Assembly: GCA_900537125.1 (NCBI GenBank)
Contig: UNRJ01000008.1
Coordinates: 62,001 to 126,000, forward strand
Direction of reading: 5' to 3'
DNA from: Rhodobacteraceae bacterium Alg238-R152
GTDB taxonomy: Bacteria; Pseudomonadota; Alphaproteobacteria; Rhodobacterales; Rhodobacteraceae
DNA: 64,000 nt
Below the pieces are notes generated by a model. The model ran no database searches, had not been told where the DNA came from, and saw only the letters and a list, made by a program, of their open reading frames with translations. Position 1 is the first letter of the stretch; every line of letters starts with the position of its first letter. This document shows, piece after piece, positions 1 to 10,070 of the stretch. The translations under genes and the position numbers were made by a program.

Positions 1-915
1 GCGGCATTGGGCACGGTGAAAGCCTTGCGGGCTGGGCAATATGTGCGGCTGCATAATTTGGTCTCCGGGGAGGTCTGGCGCAGTTACACGGTGTCCGCCA
101 AAGCAGAGGGACAGCTGCGTATTTCGGTTAAGCGTGATCAGGGGCCGGGGTCACAGGCGGTTCATGCGCTGGCGGCGGGGGGGCAACTGGTGATGAGTGG
201 GCCTTTTGGCGCAGCCACGTTGCGACCGGAGGCATCTGCGGTCACGTTGGTGAGCGCGGGGATCGGGATTACGCCAACAGTCGCCAAGCTGCGCGAACTG
301 GAGGCAGAGGGATGGCAGAAGCCGGTACAGGTGGTGCACGTGGCACGCAGCCGTGAGGCGGCGGCGTTGTGGGCGGAATGTAAGACACTGGCCGCAGATC
401 TGCGACAGTCAACACTGACGTTGTACCTGTCGCAGGCGGAAATGCCGGTTGAAGGAGCCGTTACAGGGCGACCGGATTTGGTGGATTTGGCGACGTCTGT
501 CGCGGAGGCCGATGCAGATGTGCATGTCTGCGGGCCGACTAGGTTTGTGACTGACTTTGAGGCTCATTTGGCGGCGGCTGACGTGGCTGCGGAGCGGGTG
601 TTTGTCGACCGATTTGCCTCACCGGGGGCGGCTGCGGACATGCGCGATATTCCTGAGATTGCATCGGTGCAGGTTACGCTAGCGCGGTCCAATGTCAGTG
701 CAATCTGGACCCCGTCTGACGGGTCTTTGTTGGAGTTTGCCGAAAAACACGGCGTGTTGCCGTCGTCCCATTGTCGGGCAGGCCTGTGTGGCAGTTGCAA
801 ATGTGGCATCAAAGAAGGGCAAGCGACGCGGTTGGCTGGGCCGGAGGGAGAAGACAGCAAGCAGACGTTGATCTGTTCCTCGGTGCCTTCGGGGCCGCTG
901 GTTTTGGATTTGTGA
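1..915 (+). CDS. Flavin/2Fe-2S oxidoreductase, phthalate dioxygenase reductase-like (5' end cut by window)
   Basis: The reading frame is open to the first base, so the N-terminus lies outside the window. The visible 300 residues hold a flavin-binding reductase domain with an RSYTVSA motif near residue 25, an NAD(P)-binding domain with GIGITP near residue 85, and a C-terminal plant-type 2Fe-2S ferredoxin domain with HCRAGLCGSCKCG and a fourth cysteine in LICSS. The order flavin-NAD-ferredoxin is that of the PDR/VanB reductases, which pass electrons from NAD(P)H to a partner oxygenase. Some proteins of this kind carry an extra N-terminal MOSC domain, which cannot be judged here. No oxygenase partner gene is visible downstream; the next gene is convergent. 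The family assignment is firm and the substrate is unknown. Confidence 0.85.
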   Translation, partial: AALGTVKALRAGQYVRLHNLVSGEVWRSYTVSAKAEGQLRISVKRDQGPGSQAVHALAAGGQLVMSGPFGAATLRPEASAVTLVSAGIGITPTVAKLRELEAEGWQKPVQVVHVARSREAAALWAECKTLAADLRQSTLTLYLSQAEMPVEGAVTGRPDLVDLATSVAEADADVHVCGPTRFVTDFEAHLAAADVAAERVFVDRFASPGAAADMRDIPEIASVQVTLARSNVSAIWTPSDGSLLEFAEKHGVLPSSHCRAGLCGSCKCGIKEGQATRLAGPEGEDSKQTLICSSVPSGPLVLDL

Positions 916-942
916 GATCTGGGACGGGAGCCAGCCTAAGGT

Positions 943-2316
943 TCACACCACCTTGATCCAGGTGCGCATACCTGCGGCGGCGTGGGACAGCATGTGGCAA
1001 TGCATCAGCCATTTGCCCGGCGCGCCCGCGATGAAGGCGATCTCGCGGGTTTCGCGTGGTTGCATCAGGATGGTGTCTTTCAATGGGCCAAAGCTGCCGT
1101 CGGGCAGAACCTCCTGAAAATGGGTGCCGTGCAGGTGCATGGCGTGGGCAAAAGAGGTGTCGTTTTGCATCGGGATGCGCACGATCTGGCCTTGCGGGAC
1201 TTCTACCAGCGGCGAGTCGCTCAGCCCAGCCTGGCCATTGAAGGCCCAGACCTGGCCCTTGTCGACCAGGCTGCGCACGTCCAGTGTTTCTCCTTTGTAG
1301 GTGGCTTCGCGCAGGCCGCCCATGGCGCCGCCTTCCATATGCAGGGGTACGGTCAAGGCGTCCGTGAGATCGGTGAGGCGCGGCATTGGATTGGTAGGCA
1401 GAGGTTCAATCACGTCGCGGGCGGGTTGGGTGCCGGAGATGGGGATTTCTTTTAGAAGATAGCCTGTGTCGCCTTCGTGCAGGACAATTTGCAGCGCGTT
1501 GGCCTCGTTGGCTTGGGCGCTGATGATCACATCGGCGCGTTCGGCCGGGCCAAAGGGTATGGCGTCGAGCGGTTCAGGTGTAACCAGTGGCATGCCATCG
1601 CGGGCGACCAGCTTGCCGTCGCCGCCTTTCACGGAGACGGTGATGACGCGGTCGGTGGCGACGTTGACAAAGCGCAGTCGCAGGCGGGCGTTTTCCGGCA
1701 CAGAGGCTGGCTGTTCAGACAGCTGCGCGTGGATGTAGTTGCCAAGCCGGCCGGCGTGGGTCCAGTCGTGCATGGCGCCAAAATCGTCGGTGATTTGGGC
1801 TTCGTCACTCAACCGCCAGTCATCCAGCACCACCACAATGTCGTGATCGACGTCTGGCGCGTTGGTTTCCTCCACCACAACCACACCGTAAAGGCCACGG
1901 GCGACCTGTTCGGTGGATTGGTTGTGGGAGTGGTACCAGTAGGTGCCGGCGTCCTTGAGCGGGAACTCGTAGTGGAAGCGGTCGCCCGTTGACACCGCGT
2001 CTTGGGTCATGCCGGGCACCCCGTCCATGGCGTTGGGCACCCGGATGCCATGCCAGTGGATGGCGGTCGGGCTGGGCAGGCTGTTGAGCAGCTCTTGTTT
2101 GAGTGTGTCGCCTTGTTTGAAACGCAGGAGCGGGCCGGGTACAGAGCCGTTGTAGCCCCAGACCTCGGTTTGCGGATAGTCGCCAAACTCCGCATCAATC
2201 AGCTGCACGTGGCCTGTGGTGGCCTCGATCACCGGCGTGGTAGCCGCAAAACTGGCTTTGGGCGTCAGGGCCAGAGAGGCGGTGCTGGCGAGGAACTGGC
2301 GGCGGGTGAAAGGCAT
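943..2316 (-). CDS. Tat-exported multicopper oxidase
   Basis: This 457-residue protein starts with a twin-arginine signal (TRRQFLA) ending in an AFA-like cleavage region near residue 25. The copper ligands are complete: HWHG at residues 87-90, YWYHSHNQS around 127-134, HAMHLHGTHF near 393, and the C-terminal HCHMLSH block with Cys440 and a downstream Met450 suitable as type 1 copper axial ligand. It belongs to the three-domain laccase/CueO/CopA group, which oxidises cuprous ions, metals or phenolics in the periplasm and reduces oxygen to water. It is the last gene of a minus-strand group with a cytochrome c (49 bases upstream) and an L,D-transpeptidase. The cytochrome may be a redox partner, but this is inference. 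The substrate is not predictable from sequence alone. Confidence 0.9.
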   Translation of the reverse strand: MPFTRRQFLASTASLALTPKASFAATTPVIEATTGHVQLIDAEFGDYPQTEVWGYNGSVPGPLLRFKQGDTLKQELLNSLPSPTAIHWHGIRVPNAMDGVPGMTQDAVSTGDRFHYEFPLKDAGTYWYHSHNQSTEQVARGLYGVVVVEETNAPDVDHDIVVVLDDWRLSDEAQITDDFGAMHDWTHAGRLGNYIHAQLSEQPASVPENARLRLRFVNVATDRVITVSVKGGDGKLVARDGMPLVTPEPLDAIPFGPAERADVIISAQANEANALQIVLHEGDTGYLLKEIPISGTQPARDVIEPLPTNPMPRLTDLTDALTVPLHMEGGAMGGLREATYKGETLDVRSLVDKGQVWAFNGQAGLSDSPLVEVPQGQIVRIPMQNDTSFAHAMHLHGTHFQEVLPDGSFGPLKDTILMQPRETREIAFIAGAPGKWLMHCHMLSHAAAGMRTWIKVV

Positions 2317-2365
2317 GCGGGTACTCTTACAGGGTGGTTGATTGGGTGTTTTTCTGGTGGGACAC

Positions 2366-2812
2366 TTAGAAAATGCCGTTTTCGCGTTGCAGCTCGCGGA
2401 CGTAAGCCACGATGGCTTTCACATCCCCTTTGGTCAAGCCTGCCACCGGGGGCATGTTGCCAAAGGCCCAGTGGTGGGCGCGCACACCGTTGTCGACGGC
2501 CATGAAGTAGGCCATGTCGGAATGGTGGCCAGGCTCGTAGATCTTGTGCACCAGCGGCGGGGCAACGCCGTCTTGGCCAGCGGCATTGTCGCCGTGGCAG
2601 GTGGCGCAGGTGGCCTCAAAGGCTTGCTTGCCCATTTGCGCCAACTCGCTGTGGGCGGCCGGCTGTTTGACGGCGACCATGCCGGTTGAGCTGCTGAGGC
2701 TTGGGGCAGTTGCAGCGTTGGTCGTCTCCGGTGTGGAGCGCAGTTGATAGCTGGCGACGGCGGCGGCGCCGAGGGCCACAACGGCCCCGGCTTTGAGGAA
2801 TGTGTTGGTCAT
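2366..2812 (-). CDS. Membrane-anchored c-type cytochrome, class I
   Basis: The 148-residue protein has a hydrophobic N-terminal segment at residues 6-23 (signal or anchor), a low-complexity Ser/Thr/Ala linker, and a single heme c motif CATCH at residues 69-73. Met120 in FGNMPPV is a good candidate sixth ligand, as in class I cytochromes. The likely role is periplasmic electron transfer. It lies 7 bases downstream of the L,D-transpeptidase gene and 49 bases upstream of the multicopper oxidase, all on the minus strand, so the three are probably co-transcribed. The pairing with a multicopper oxidase suggests the two exchange electrons, which has not been shown. Confidence 0.85.
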   Translation of the reverse strand: MTNTFLKAGAVVALGAAAVASYQLRSTPETTNAATAPSLSSSTGMVAVKQPAAHSELAQMGKQAFEATCATCHGDNAAGQDGVAPPLVHKIYEPGHHSDMAYFMAVDNGVRAHHWAFGNMPPVAGLTKGDVKAIVAYVRELQRENGIF

Positions 2813-2819
2813 GTTTGGA

Positions 2820-3407
2820 TCAGATCAGTTTGACTTTGGTGCCAACTTTGGTGCGGTCAAACACCTCTTCGATGTGTTCATTGTAGAGGCCAATGCAGCC
2901 GTTGGAGGAGCGGCGCCCGATCTTGCGCGTGTCGTGGGTGCCGTGGATGCGGTAGTACTGCCACGACAGGTAAAGCGCGCGGGTGCCCAGCGGGTTGGAC
3001 GGATCGCCGCCCTGCACATAGGCGGGCCATTCGGGGTTGCGCTTGCGCATCGATGGCGTGGGCGCCCAGCCGGGGTTGGCGCGTTTTTCAGTGACTTCGG
3101 TATAGCCACGTTTTGTCAGCTCGTCGGTGAGCGGCACAGAGGTTGGGTAGATGCGCATGTCGCCATCGGCGGTCCAGTGCTGCAACACGCGTGTGGTGGT
3201 GTCGGAGATGATCAGGCCGACACCGAGTGCGTCAAAATGATCCTGCCAGTCATGCGTGCGGAAAGAAGAGACGTTGCGCTGTACGGATGGTTCCGGCGCG
3301 TCCTCGGTGAGTGCCAGCGCAGGGGTGGCGGCCACAAAGGGGCTAAGCGTGCTGCTGATCAGGAAGGACCGGCGGGTGAGCTGGGGAGATTTGGGGGTGT
3401 GTGCCAT
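2820..3407 (-). CDS. L,D-transpeptidase (YkuD family), Tat signal
   Basis: The 195-residue product begins with a twin-arginine signal (TRRSFLISS) and an ALA-type cleavage region. The YkuD catalytic signature is clear: His155 in HGTHDT and Cys171 in RRSSNGCIGLYN, the nucleophile that forms 3-3 peptidoglycan cross-links or attaches proteins to the wall. I chose the ATG at 3407 because the nine codons upstream lack signal character; an in-frame start at 3434 is possible. It is the first gene of a presumed three-gene operon with a cytochrome c and a multicopper oxidase. Most L,D-transpeptidases in this family use Sec export, so the twin-arginine signal is worth noting. The target in the wall is unknown. 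Confidence 0.88.
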   Translation of the reverse strand: MAHTPKSPQLTRRSFLISSTLSPFVAATPALALTEDAPEPSVQRNVSSFRTHDWQDHFDALGVGLIISDTTTRVLQHWTADGDMRIYPTSVPLTDELTKRGYTEVTEKRANPGWAPTPSMRKRNPEWPAYVQGGDPSNPLGTRALYLSWQYYRIHGTHDTRKIGRRSSNGCIGLYNEHIEEVFDRTKVGTKVKLI

Positions 3408-3778
3408 GCGCGCCTCGTGATTTTGTTTGTGCATGGTGTGACAGGTTCCAGTGGGGGGAGGTCAACACACATTGGGGTCACGAAGGCGTGAGGTGGGGGC
3501 TGTTGCCTGCAATGCGCAGAAAGCGGACTTTGCAAAGTATCTCGATGGGTCCACAACAGACTTCCGCACCAAATGGGGATACTGCGGCGCACGCCGTCAA
3601 ATCGGACTTTCACCCCAACCGGATGAACACGAATAAAGTTAGTCGAGTGATCCTGAGTGGAGAGACTTGCAATTCAGGGTGCGCTCACCAGTGGTCGGCT
3701 CTCGTGGGTTTCGGTCTTGCCAAAACGTGACACCCAATTTGAGGTCGCGTGGCAATTCGCTTGGACGATGCCAGTGTA
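3408..3778. other. Intergenic stretch without recognisable gene
   Basis: These 371 bases separate the L,D-transpeptidase gene from the end of the LysR gene. No open frame here has coding character or a convincing ribosome site. The stretch should carry the promoter of the L,D-transpeptidase operon near 3410-3500. Around 3505-3530 there is a segment with GCGCAGAAAGCGGACTTT that resembles the dispersed noncoding elements I associate with Roseobacter genomes; a related GTCCGCTTT string recurs near 6050. Confidence 0.4.
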
Positions 3779-4771
3779 TCATTCAGCGGCCTTTGCGGTG
3801 GTTCCGCCTAAGCCAATTGACGCGGGCAGCGGTTGGTCTACGTCGTTCAGATGGCGAAGAAGATTGGCAATTTCGCCGCGCAGCCAACGGTGGGCGGGCT
3901 CATCTGTTTGCCAACGGTTCCACGCCACCCACAACAATGCAGGCTCCATCGGGAAAGGCATCGGATGTAACGCCAGACCAAACCGATCGGCGACCGCACG
4001 TGCAAGCGTGCCGGGCAGGACCGCTAGCAAATCGCTTCCGGCCACGGTTTCATAAAGATCTCGAAAACTGCCAACCGCCAAGGCTACACGTCTTGAACGT
4101 CCAAGCGTTGACAGGACCTGATCCTCATAGCTGGAGTGAAGTCCTTCCGAGGAAAAGACAACGTGGTCCATGTCGCAATAGAGGTCGATGGGGATGTTGC
4201 CCCCATCACCAATGCCTGCGCGGGCCAATCTGGGATGGCCGGTTCTGGATACTATTTGCCACGCCGACCAGAACATGGGCTCCGCGACGATATTCGCCGG
4301 GATGTCATGGATGCACGGAAGGGCAATATCTACGTCCATACGCCCCATTTCGTGCAGATTGCCGGGGTGAATTAGGTCGACGAAACTCAACTTGACCTTT
4401 GGTGCTGTACTACCCAGCCGCTGCATCAGCATAGGAAGCAGCATGACGGAGAAATAGTCGGATCCGGAAATCCGGAACGAGGCGTCGCAATCGGCGGGGT
4501 CGAAGGGTCCCGCGCCAGCCAGAGTTTGCTCCAGCCCGCTTAAATGTGCGCGGATCGGTTCGCGCAGCGAAGAGGCGAAATCTGTTGGCCGCAAAGCCGT
4601 GCCATCGCGCACAAAAAGAGGATCGTCCAAAGCCACGCGAAGCCGCCCCAAGGCCGCCGAGACCGCCGGTTGTGACAGACCAACGCGCGCGGCGGCCCGC
4701 GTTGTCGACCCCTCGATCAACAGGGCATCAAGCACTTTCAGAAGATTGAGATCAAAGGCTGCAAGGTTCAC
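3779..4771 (-). CDS. LysR-family transcriptional regulator
   Basis: The 330-residue protein has an N-terminal winged helix-turn-helix at residues 5-65 (TTRAAARVGLSQPAVSAAL), followed by a LysR substrate-binding domain of the NodD/SyrM-like type. I chose the GTG at 4771, giving a product that begins VNLAAFDLNLLK, because an AGGAGG sits seven bases upstream; a longer frame to 4810 lacks such a site. It lies on the same strand as, and 123 bases downstream of, the small heme-copper-like gene and the cupin gene. It is therefore a candidate regulator of that pair, but no ligand or operator can be named. Confidence 0.88.
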   Translation of the reverse strand: MNLAAFDLNLLKVLDALLIEGSTTRAAARVGLSQPAVSAALGRLRVALDDPLFVRDGTALRPTDFASSLREPIRAHLSGLEQTLAGAGPFDPADCDASFRISGSDYFSVMLLPMLMQRLGSTAPKVKLSFVDLIHPGNLHEMGRMDVDIALPCIHDIPANIVAEPMFWSAWQIVSRTGHPRLARAGIGDGGNIPIDLYCDMDHVVFSSEGLHSSYEDQVLSTLGRSRRVALAVGSFRDLYETVAGSDLLAVLPGTLARAVADRFGLALHPMPFPMEPALLWVAWNRWQTDEPAHRWLRGEIANLLRHLNDVDQPLPASIGLGGTTAKAAE

Positions 4772-4894
4772 GATGGCCCCTCCTGATTGCCATAATGGAC
4801 GCGGGGACATCTTTTGTCACGCCGACCAACGACCCCAGCAAATGCCGCTGGCCTGACAGCGCCCGATCCGTTTCAGAAGACAGATCAAAGCACG

Positions 4895-5317
4895 TCATTT
4901 TCCCGCGGGCTGCCGGTGAGCATCAGGGCTTTGGCCCGCGGTATTCACCTGTTCTATGCCGTGACGGAAAATGACAACAGCAAACAGGACCATCGATAGC
5001 AAGGCCAGAACAGAGCCGAATTTGGCAAGGGTTTCACCGCTTTCAGAGATGGCCAGAGCGATGCCGGGTGTCAGGACAAGGACGGACGCAATTGCAATCA
5101 CAAAATGCACATTTGCCAGTCGGCTTGCCGCAGCTTTCGGGCTGAGAGCGTAATAGGTCCCAAAGACCGACATCGCGACAAAGCCAATCAGGTTAAGATG
5201 CCCATGCGCCGGTGACAGTGTGTGGTCATGACTGGCGGACATCTGGATCCCCCAAATCATGCCGATCAAACCGCAAAGGGCGGCTGTGAAAAAGAAGCGC
5301 GTTGCCAAGTTGGTCAT
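4895..5317 (-). CDS. Small four-helix membrane protein resembling a fragment of heme-copper oxidase subunit I
   Basis: The 140-residue protein has four predicted membrane helices (about 7-27, 40-57, 68-90 and 98-117). The segment HGHLNLIGFVAMSVFGTYYAL around residues 38-58 is strongly reminiscent of a NorB or cbb3 subunit I helix, in which histidines ligate heme. His38 and His40 are candidate ligands. Full subunit I proteins are three to four times longer, so this is a mini-protein rather than an oxidase. Its start overlaps the stop of the upstream cupin gene by four bases, which indicates translational coupling. The function is unknown; heme binding or oxygen sensing is only a hypothesis. 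Confidence 0.7.
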   Translation of the reverse strand: MTNLATRFFFTAALCGLIGMIWGIQMSASHDHTLSPAHGHLNLIGFVAMSVFGTYYALSPKAAASRLANVHFVIAIASVLVLTPGIALAISESGETLAKFGSVLALLSMVLFAVVIFRHGIEQVNTAGQSPDAHRQPAGK

Positions 5318-5781
5318 TGTCCCGTCTCCTTGCTGTCGTCTTCAAGTGGTGGGCCGGTAAAGCTCATGTTGTGGCGCGCGGCACTTTCATTTATGGCGGC
5401 CATATCTGCCGGAATGGCTAAATTTGCGGCGGCCATTTCGGCAAAGAACCCTTCGAACCCGCCGGGGGTCAGGATCACCAAGTGTCGGCATGGCAGGTCA
5501 CCGACGATGCGAAAAGTGTGTTCGGTTTCGCGGGGGATGAAGACGGTTTCCCCCGGTCCGCGAGTGAACCTTTCTCCGGCCAGCCAGAACTCTGCATCCC
5601 CGGTCAGGATCACAAAAGCTTCGTCGGCATTGTGGTGAATATGGCGCGGCGGCCCTGACCCCGCGGGAGAGACCGAGTCGGTGATCGACATCGCCCCTTT
5701 GGTTTCGACCGTTGTCAGTGTGGTTCGATAGTGGGTGCCAAGCCATTCAACGGCTCCCGGTCCCAAAACTGTATCTTTCAT
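5314..5781 (-). CDS. Cupin-domain protein
   Basis: A single cupin barrel fills most of the 155 residues. The first metal motif is seen as HIHHNADEAF (His47, His49/50 and Glu54) and the second as the block around His88 in PRETEHTF, so a mononuclear metal site is likely. The family covers quercetinase-like dioxygenases, isomerases and small-molecule binding proteins, and the sequence does not separate these. It is the first gene of a coupled pair with the small heme-copper-like membrane protein, and the LysR regulator follows on the same strand. No signal peptide is seen, so it is cytosolic. Confidence 0.8.
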   Translation of the reverse strand: MKDTVLGPGAVEWLGTHYRTTLTTVETKGAMSITDSVSPAGSGPPRHIHHNADEAFVILTGDAEFWLAGERFTRGPGETVFIPRETEHTFRIVGDLPCRHLVILTPGGFEGFFAEMAAANLAIPADMAAINESAARHNMSFTGPPLEDDSKETGQ

Positions 5782-6113
5782 CGCTTCCTCCAGAATGGTG
5801 TTGGAAACGAAGGCGCCTTCGATACACCGACTGTAGTGCCGTGGTGCCTATATGATAAATCGATAGTTTGTATGCGCTGGATAAGCGTCGTTAATAACCT
5901 CGCGCTTTACCCATCGCAAACCCCCGAAACTGGCTGTTCCCGAAAGTATTTTCGACTGATCCTAATCTGTGCGAATGAAGACAACCGGGGGGAATTAGCA
6001 TCTGAAAGTTTGGGGCTCTTAACGGCTCTGCGCCGCGGTCGGAACAAGTGTCCGCTTTGGGCTGGAAGCAGCCATTTAAGCAGCTTTGGCACGCAGCGGG
6101 CCAAGGGAAGCCC
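5782..6113. other. Intergenic stretch: promoter side of the cupin gene and region beyond the eno terminator
   Basis: The 332 bases between the cupin start and the eno terminator contain no convincing gene. The part next to 5782 must hold the cupin promoter; an AT-rich stretch at about 5848-5880 would suit a regulator site. The segment from about 6045 to 6105 has a GTCCGCTTT string and short inverted elements similar to the noncoding stretch near 3510. Confidence 0.4.
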
Positions 6114-6149
6114 CACAAAAAAAGCCCCCGAACTAACGTTCGGGGGCTT
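6114..6149 (-). terminator. Rho-independent terminator of eno
   Basis: A 12-base-pair perfect stem (arms 6122-6133 and 6138-6149, four-base loop) is followed on the minus strand by a run of seven T. It lies 24 bases beyond the eno stop codon. Confidence 0.92.
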
Positions 6150-6172
6150 CCAATTTCACCTATCACCACAGC

Positions 6173-7468
<1,296 letters not shown>

Positions 7469-7595
7469 CTACAAATGTCGGGCGCAGCTATAGCAGGGCG
7501 GGGGCAAAAGTAAACGCTGTTTGATAGCGCTAACGGTGGTTTTTCCACAGGTTAGGGCTAACAGTGACAGGAGGACGCTGTTTTGCTGGAATTCC

Positions 7596-8480
7596 TTAGG
7601 CTTGGGCCGGGGTGGCGGCTTTGGCGAGGCGGTGTTCCCGCATGAAGGTGAAGAGGCCGGAGCCGATGATCAGCGTGGCGCCCAGCATGGTGGGCAGGTC
7701 GGGACGTTCGCCAAAAGCCACCATGCCAACCAGGATTGAGAACAGCAGGCGGGAGTAGCGGAAGGGGGCGACAACGGAGGCTTCGCCAAGGCGCAGCGCG
7801 GTGACCACACCCCAGTAGCCTGCGGCACCAAAGGCCACAGCGCCTGCCATCATGGTGAGGTGGGAGGTGGTAACTGATGCGTAGTCTGCCGCGTTGAAGA
7901 GCATCAATAGAGGACCTGCGAGTACCAGCGAGGCGAAGCTCTGGAAAGAGACTACAAAGGACGACACGGAGGCGTCGATGGTGCGGGTGATCAGATCACG
8001 CACGGCCACAGCGAGAACCGCGCCGAGCACCAGAAGGGCGTTGGGGTCAAAGGCGTCAGTGCCCGGGCGGATGATCAGCAAGACACCGGTGAAGCCGACC
8101 AAGATGGCGGTGAGGCGCCGCCAGCCAACCTGTTCGCCTAAGAAAAGTGCAGCGCCCAAGGTGATGACCAGCGGCAGAGTTTGGAATACAGCAGCGACGG
8201 TGGAAAGGTCGACGCGGGAAAGGGCGGTGGCAAAGAGTACAGCGCCACCTGCTTCACAGGCGGTGCGCAACAACATGCGTGGAGACCAAGCTGAGGGGGC
8301 AAAGAGATTGTCGCCGCGCATGATGGCCAGCACGGCAAAGACCGCGCCAGAGCCCAGTCCCAAGGCCATCAGGATCTGGCCGACAGGAAGCGTCACAGAG
8401 AGCGACTTGATGAACATGTCCTCAAGGGTGAAGCCAAGCATGGCTGCCACAAGGATCAGAATACCGTGTACGTTTTGCAT
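7596..8480 (-). CDS. EamA/DMT-family membrane transporter
   Basis: The 294-residue protein consists of two EamA repeats with about ten membrane helices, the hallmark of the drug/metabolite transporter superfamily (RhaT/RarD/YdcZ-like permeases). The second repeat begins near residue 145. Many members export amino acids or metabolites, but the substrate cannot be inferred. The gene stands alone between eno and the CorC-like gene, both on the same strand and separated by more than 100 bases, so it probably has its own promoter. Confidence 0.85.
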   Translation of the reverse strand: MQNVHGILILVAAMLGFTLEDMFIKSLSVTLPVGQILMALGLGSGAVFAVLAIMRGDNLFAPSAWSPRMLLRTACEAGGAVLFATALSRVDLSTVAAVFQTLPLVITLGAALFLGEQVGWRRLTAILVGFTGVLLIIRPGTDAFDPNALLVLGAVLAVAVRDLITRTIDASVSSFVVSFQSFASLVLAGPLLMLFNAADYASVTTSHLTMMAGAVAFGAAGYWGVVTALRLGEASVVAPFRYSRLLFSILVGMVAFGERPDLPTMLGATLIIGSGLFTFMREHRLAKAATPAQA

Positions 8481-8625
8481 AATGTTACCCGCGCGTCAGA
8501 TGGTTCACAGGTGAACAGCAAAGCACGACATGGCAAGTCTGTTTCCGACAATCGGCACCAAAGGTGCATTCAATTTGGTGATGTGGCCCATCACGTGCCG
8601 TGCAGGGATGGGCCAGTTGGTCGGT

Positions 8626-9930
8626 TTAGAGCGGACGGATTTTTAAATCGGTGATCCGGTTGGCTTCGCGGCCGGTGACTTCAAAACGGAAGCCGTGGAA
8701 GGAGAACACTTGCCCCACGGTCGGGATCATCTGTGCCTCGTGGATCACCAGACCCGCGATGGTGTTGGCTTCGTCATCCGGCAGGTTCCAATCGGTGGCC
8801 CGGTTGAGATCGCGGATGGTCATCGCGCCTTCGATCAAAAACTGACCGTCCTCGGATTTGCGGATCGGATGGTCGGTGTCTTCGTCAAATTCGTCTGTGA
8901 TCTCGCCGACAATCTCTTCGAGAATGTCCTCAAGTGTGATTAGGCCTTGTAAGGAGCCATATTCATCCACCACCAGTGCAAAATGGGCATGGCGGCGCAG
9001 AAACTCGCGCATCTGGTCGTCCAGCGCGGTGGTTTCGGGCACGAAGTAAGGTTCTTTCGCCACCTCAGTCAGATCAAAGGCCAAGAGATCACGGGCGTTG
9101 GTCTCTTCTTGCACGGCGCGGGTGTACATGCTGCGGAACAGGTCTTTGGCATGCACCACACCAATGATGTTCTCTTGATCATTTTTATACACCGGCAGGC
9201 GCGTATGATTGCTTTCCAGACATTGTTTCAGGATGTCAGCGGGGGCATCGTCTGCGTTGAGCATTTCGATACCAGAGCGGTGCAACATGATTTCTTCGAC
9301 CACGCGGTCAGAGAGGTCGAGCGCGCCCAGGATTCGGTCGCGGTCTTCTTTTTCGACGATGCCTTCGGAGTGGCCGAGTTGGATGGCACCGGCGATCTCC
9401 TCGCGCATGGCAAGCACCTGGCTGTCTGGGTCGGTTTCCACGCCAAACAGGCGCAACACACCGCGCACCAGTACGCGCACAGCAGCTACGATGGGCGAGA
9501 AAAGTGTGACAATCACGCTGATCGGGCTGGCCACGGTGGCCGCGGCATCTTCGGGCCGGGTGATCGCGTAGGTTTTGGGAAGGACTTCCGCAAAGATCAA
9601 AACCAAAAGGGTCATGACCAGTGTGGCGAGCGCCACGCCGCCTTCGCCAAAGGCGCGGGTGAAGAGCGCGGTGGCCAAAGATGTGGCGAGGATGTTCACG
9701 AGGTTGTTGCCCAGCAGCACGGAGCCGATCAGCCGTTCACTGTCCTCTGTCACGTTTAGGGCGCGTTGGGCACCGCGATTGCCTTTGTCCGCCTGTGCGC
9801 GCAGTTTGCCGCGGGAGGCTGCCGTGAGGGCCGTTTCGGAGCCGGAAAAGAAGGCAGACATCATCAGCAAGAAAAAGATCACGCCAGCGGTGATCCAAAA
9901 TGCGGTGTCAAAAGTTGTGGTGGGCTCCAT
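8626..9930 (-). CDS. CNNM/CorC-HlyC family membrane protein with CBS domains
   Basis: The 434-residue protein has an N-terminal DUF21 (CNNM) membrane domain of three to four helices with the SGSETALTAASRGKLR motif, a pair of CBS domains in the middle, and a C-terminal CorC_HlyC domain. Such proteins take part in magnesium or cobalt efflux or its control. I chose the ATG at 9930 (MEPTTTFD), which has AGAGGA six bases upstream; a GTG eight codons earlier is weaker. It is monocistronic by spacing. Despite the HlyC label, no hemolysin role is expected. Confidence 0.88.
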   Translation of the reverse strand: MEPTTTFDTAFWITAGVIFFLLMMSAFFSGSETALTAASRGKLRAQADKGNRGAQRALNVTEDSERLIGSVLLGNNLVNILATSLATALFTRAFGEGGVALATLVMTLLVLIFAEVLPKTYAITRPEDAAATVASPISVIVTLFSPIVAAVRVLVRGVLRLFGVETDPDSQVLAMREEIAGAIQLGHSEGIVEKEDRDRILGALDLSDRVVEEIMLHRSGIEMLNADDAPADILKQCLESNHTRLPVYKNDQENIIGVVHAKDLFRSMYTRAVQEETNARDLLAFDLTEVAKEPYFVPETTALDDQMREFLRRHAHFALVVDEYGSLQGLITLEDILEEIVGEITDEFDEDTDHPIRKSEDGQFLIEGAMTIRDLNRATDWNLPDDEANTIAGLVIHEAQMIPTVGQVFSFHGFRFEVTGREANRITDLKIRPL

Positions 9931-10070
9931 GGGGTCCTCTGAAATCTCAATCACTTAGGTTTATGGGGGCGCAATGGGGCCGGATCAAGAGGGGGCAGTG
10001 CGCTTAAGCCTTCTTTAGGTGGTTTGATCTAAGGGGGCGCCCAGTTCAAACACAAATGGAGTGGGATCCA

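Noticed and set aside
10004-10018. TTAA-N7-TTAG as a CtrA box before the first solute-binding gene
   Set aside because: One mismatch in the conserved half and no further half-sites; expected by chance.
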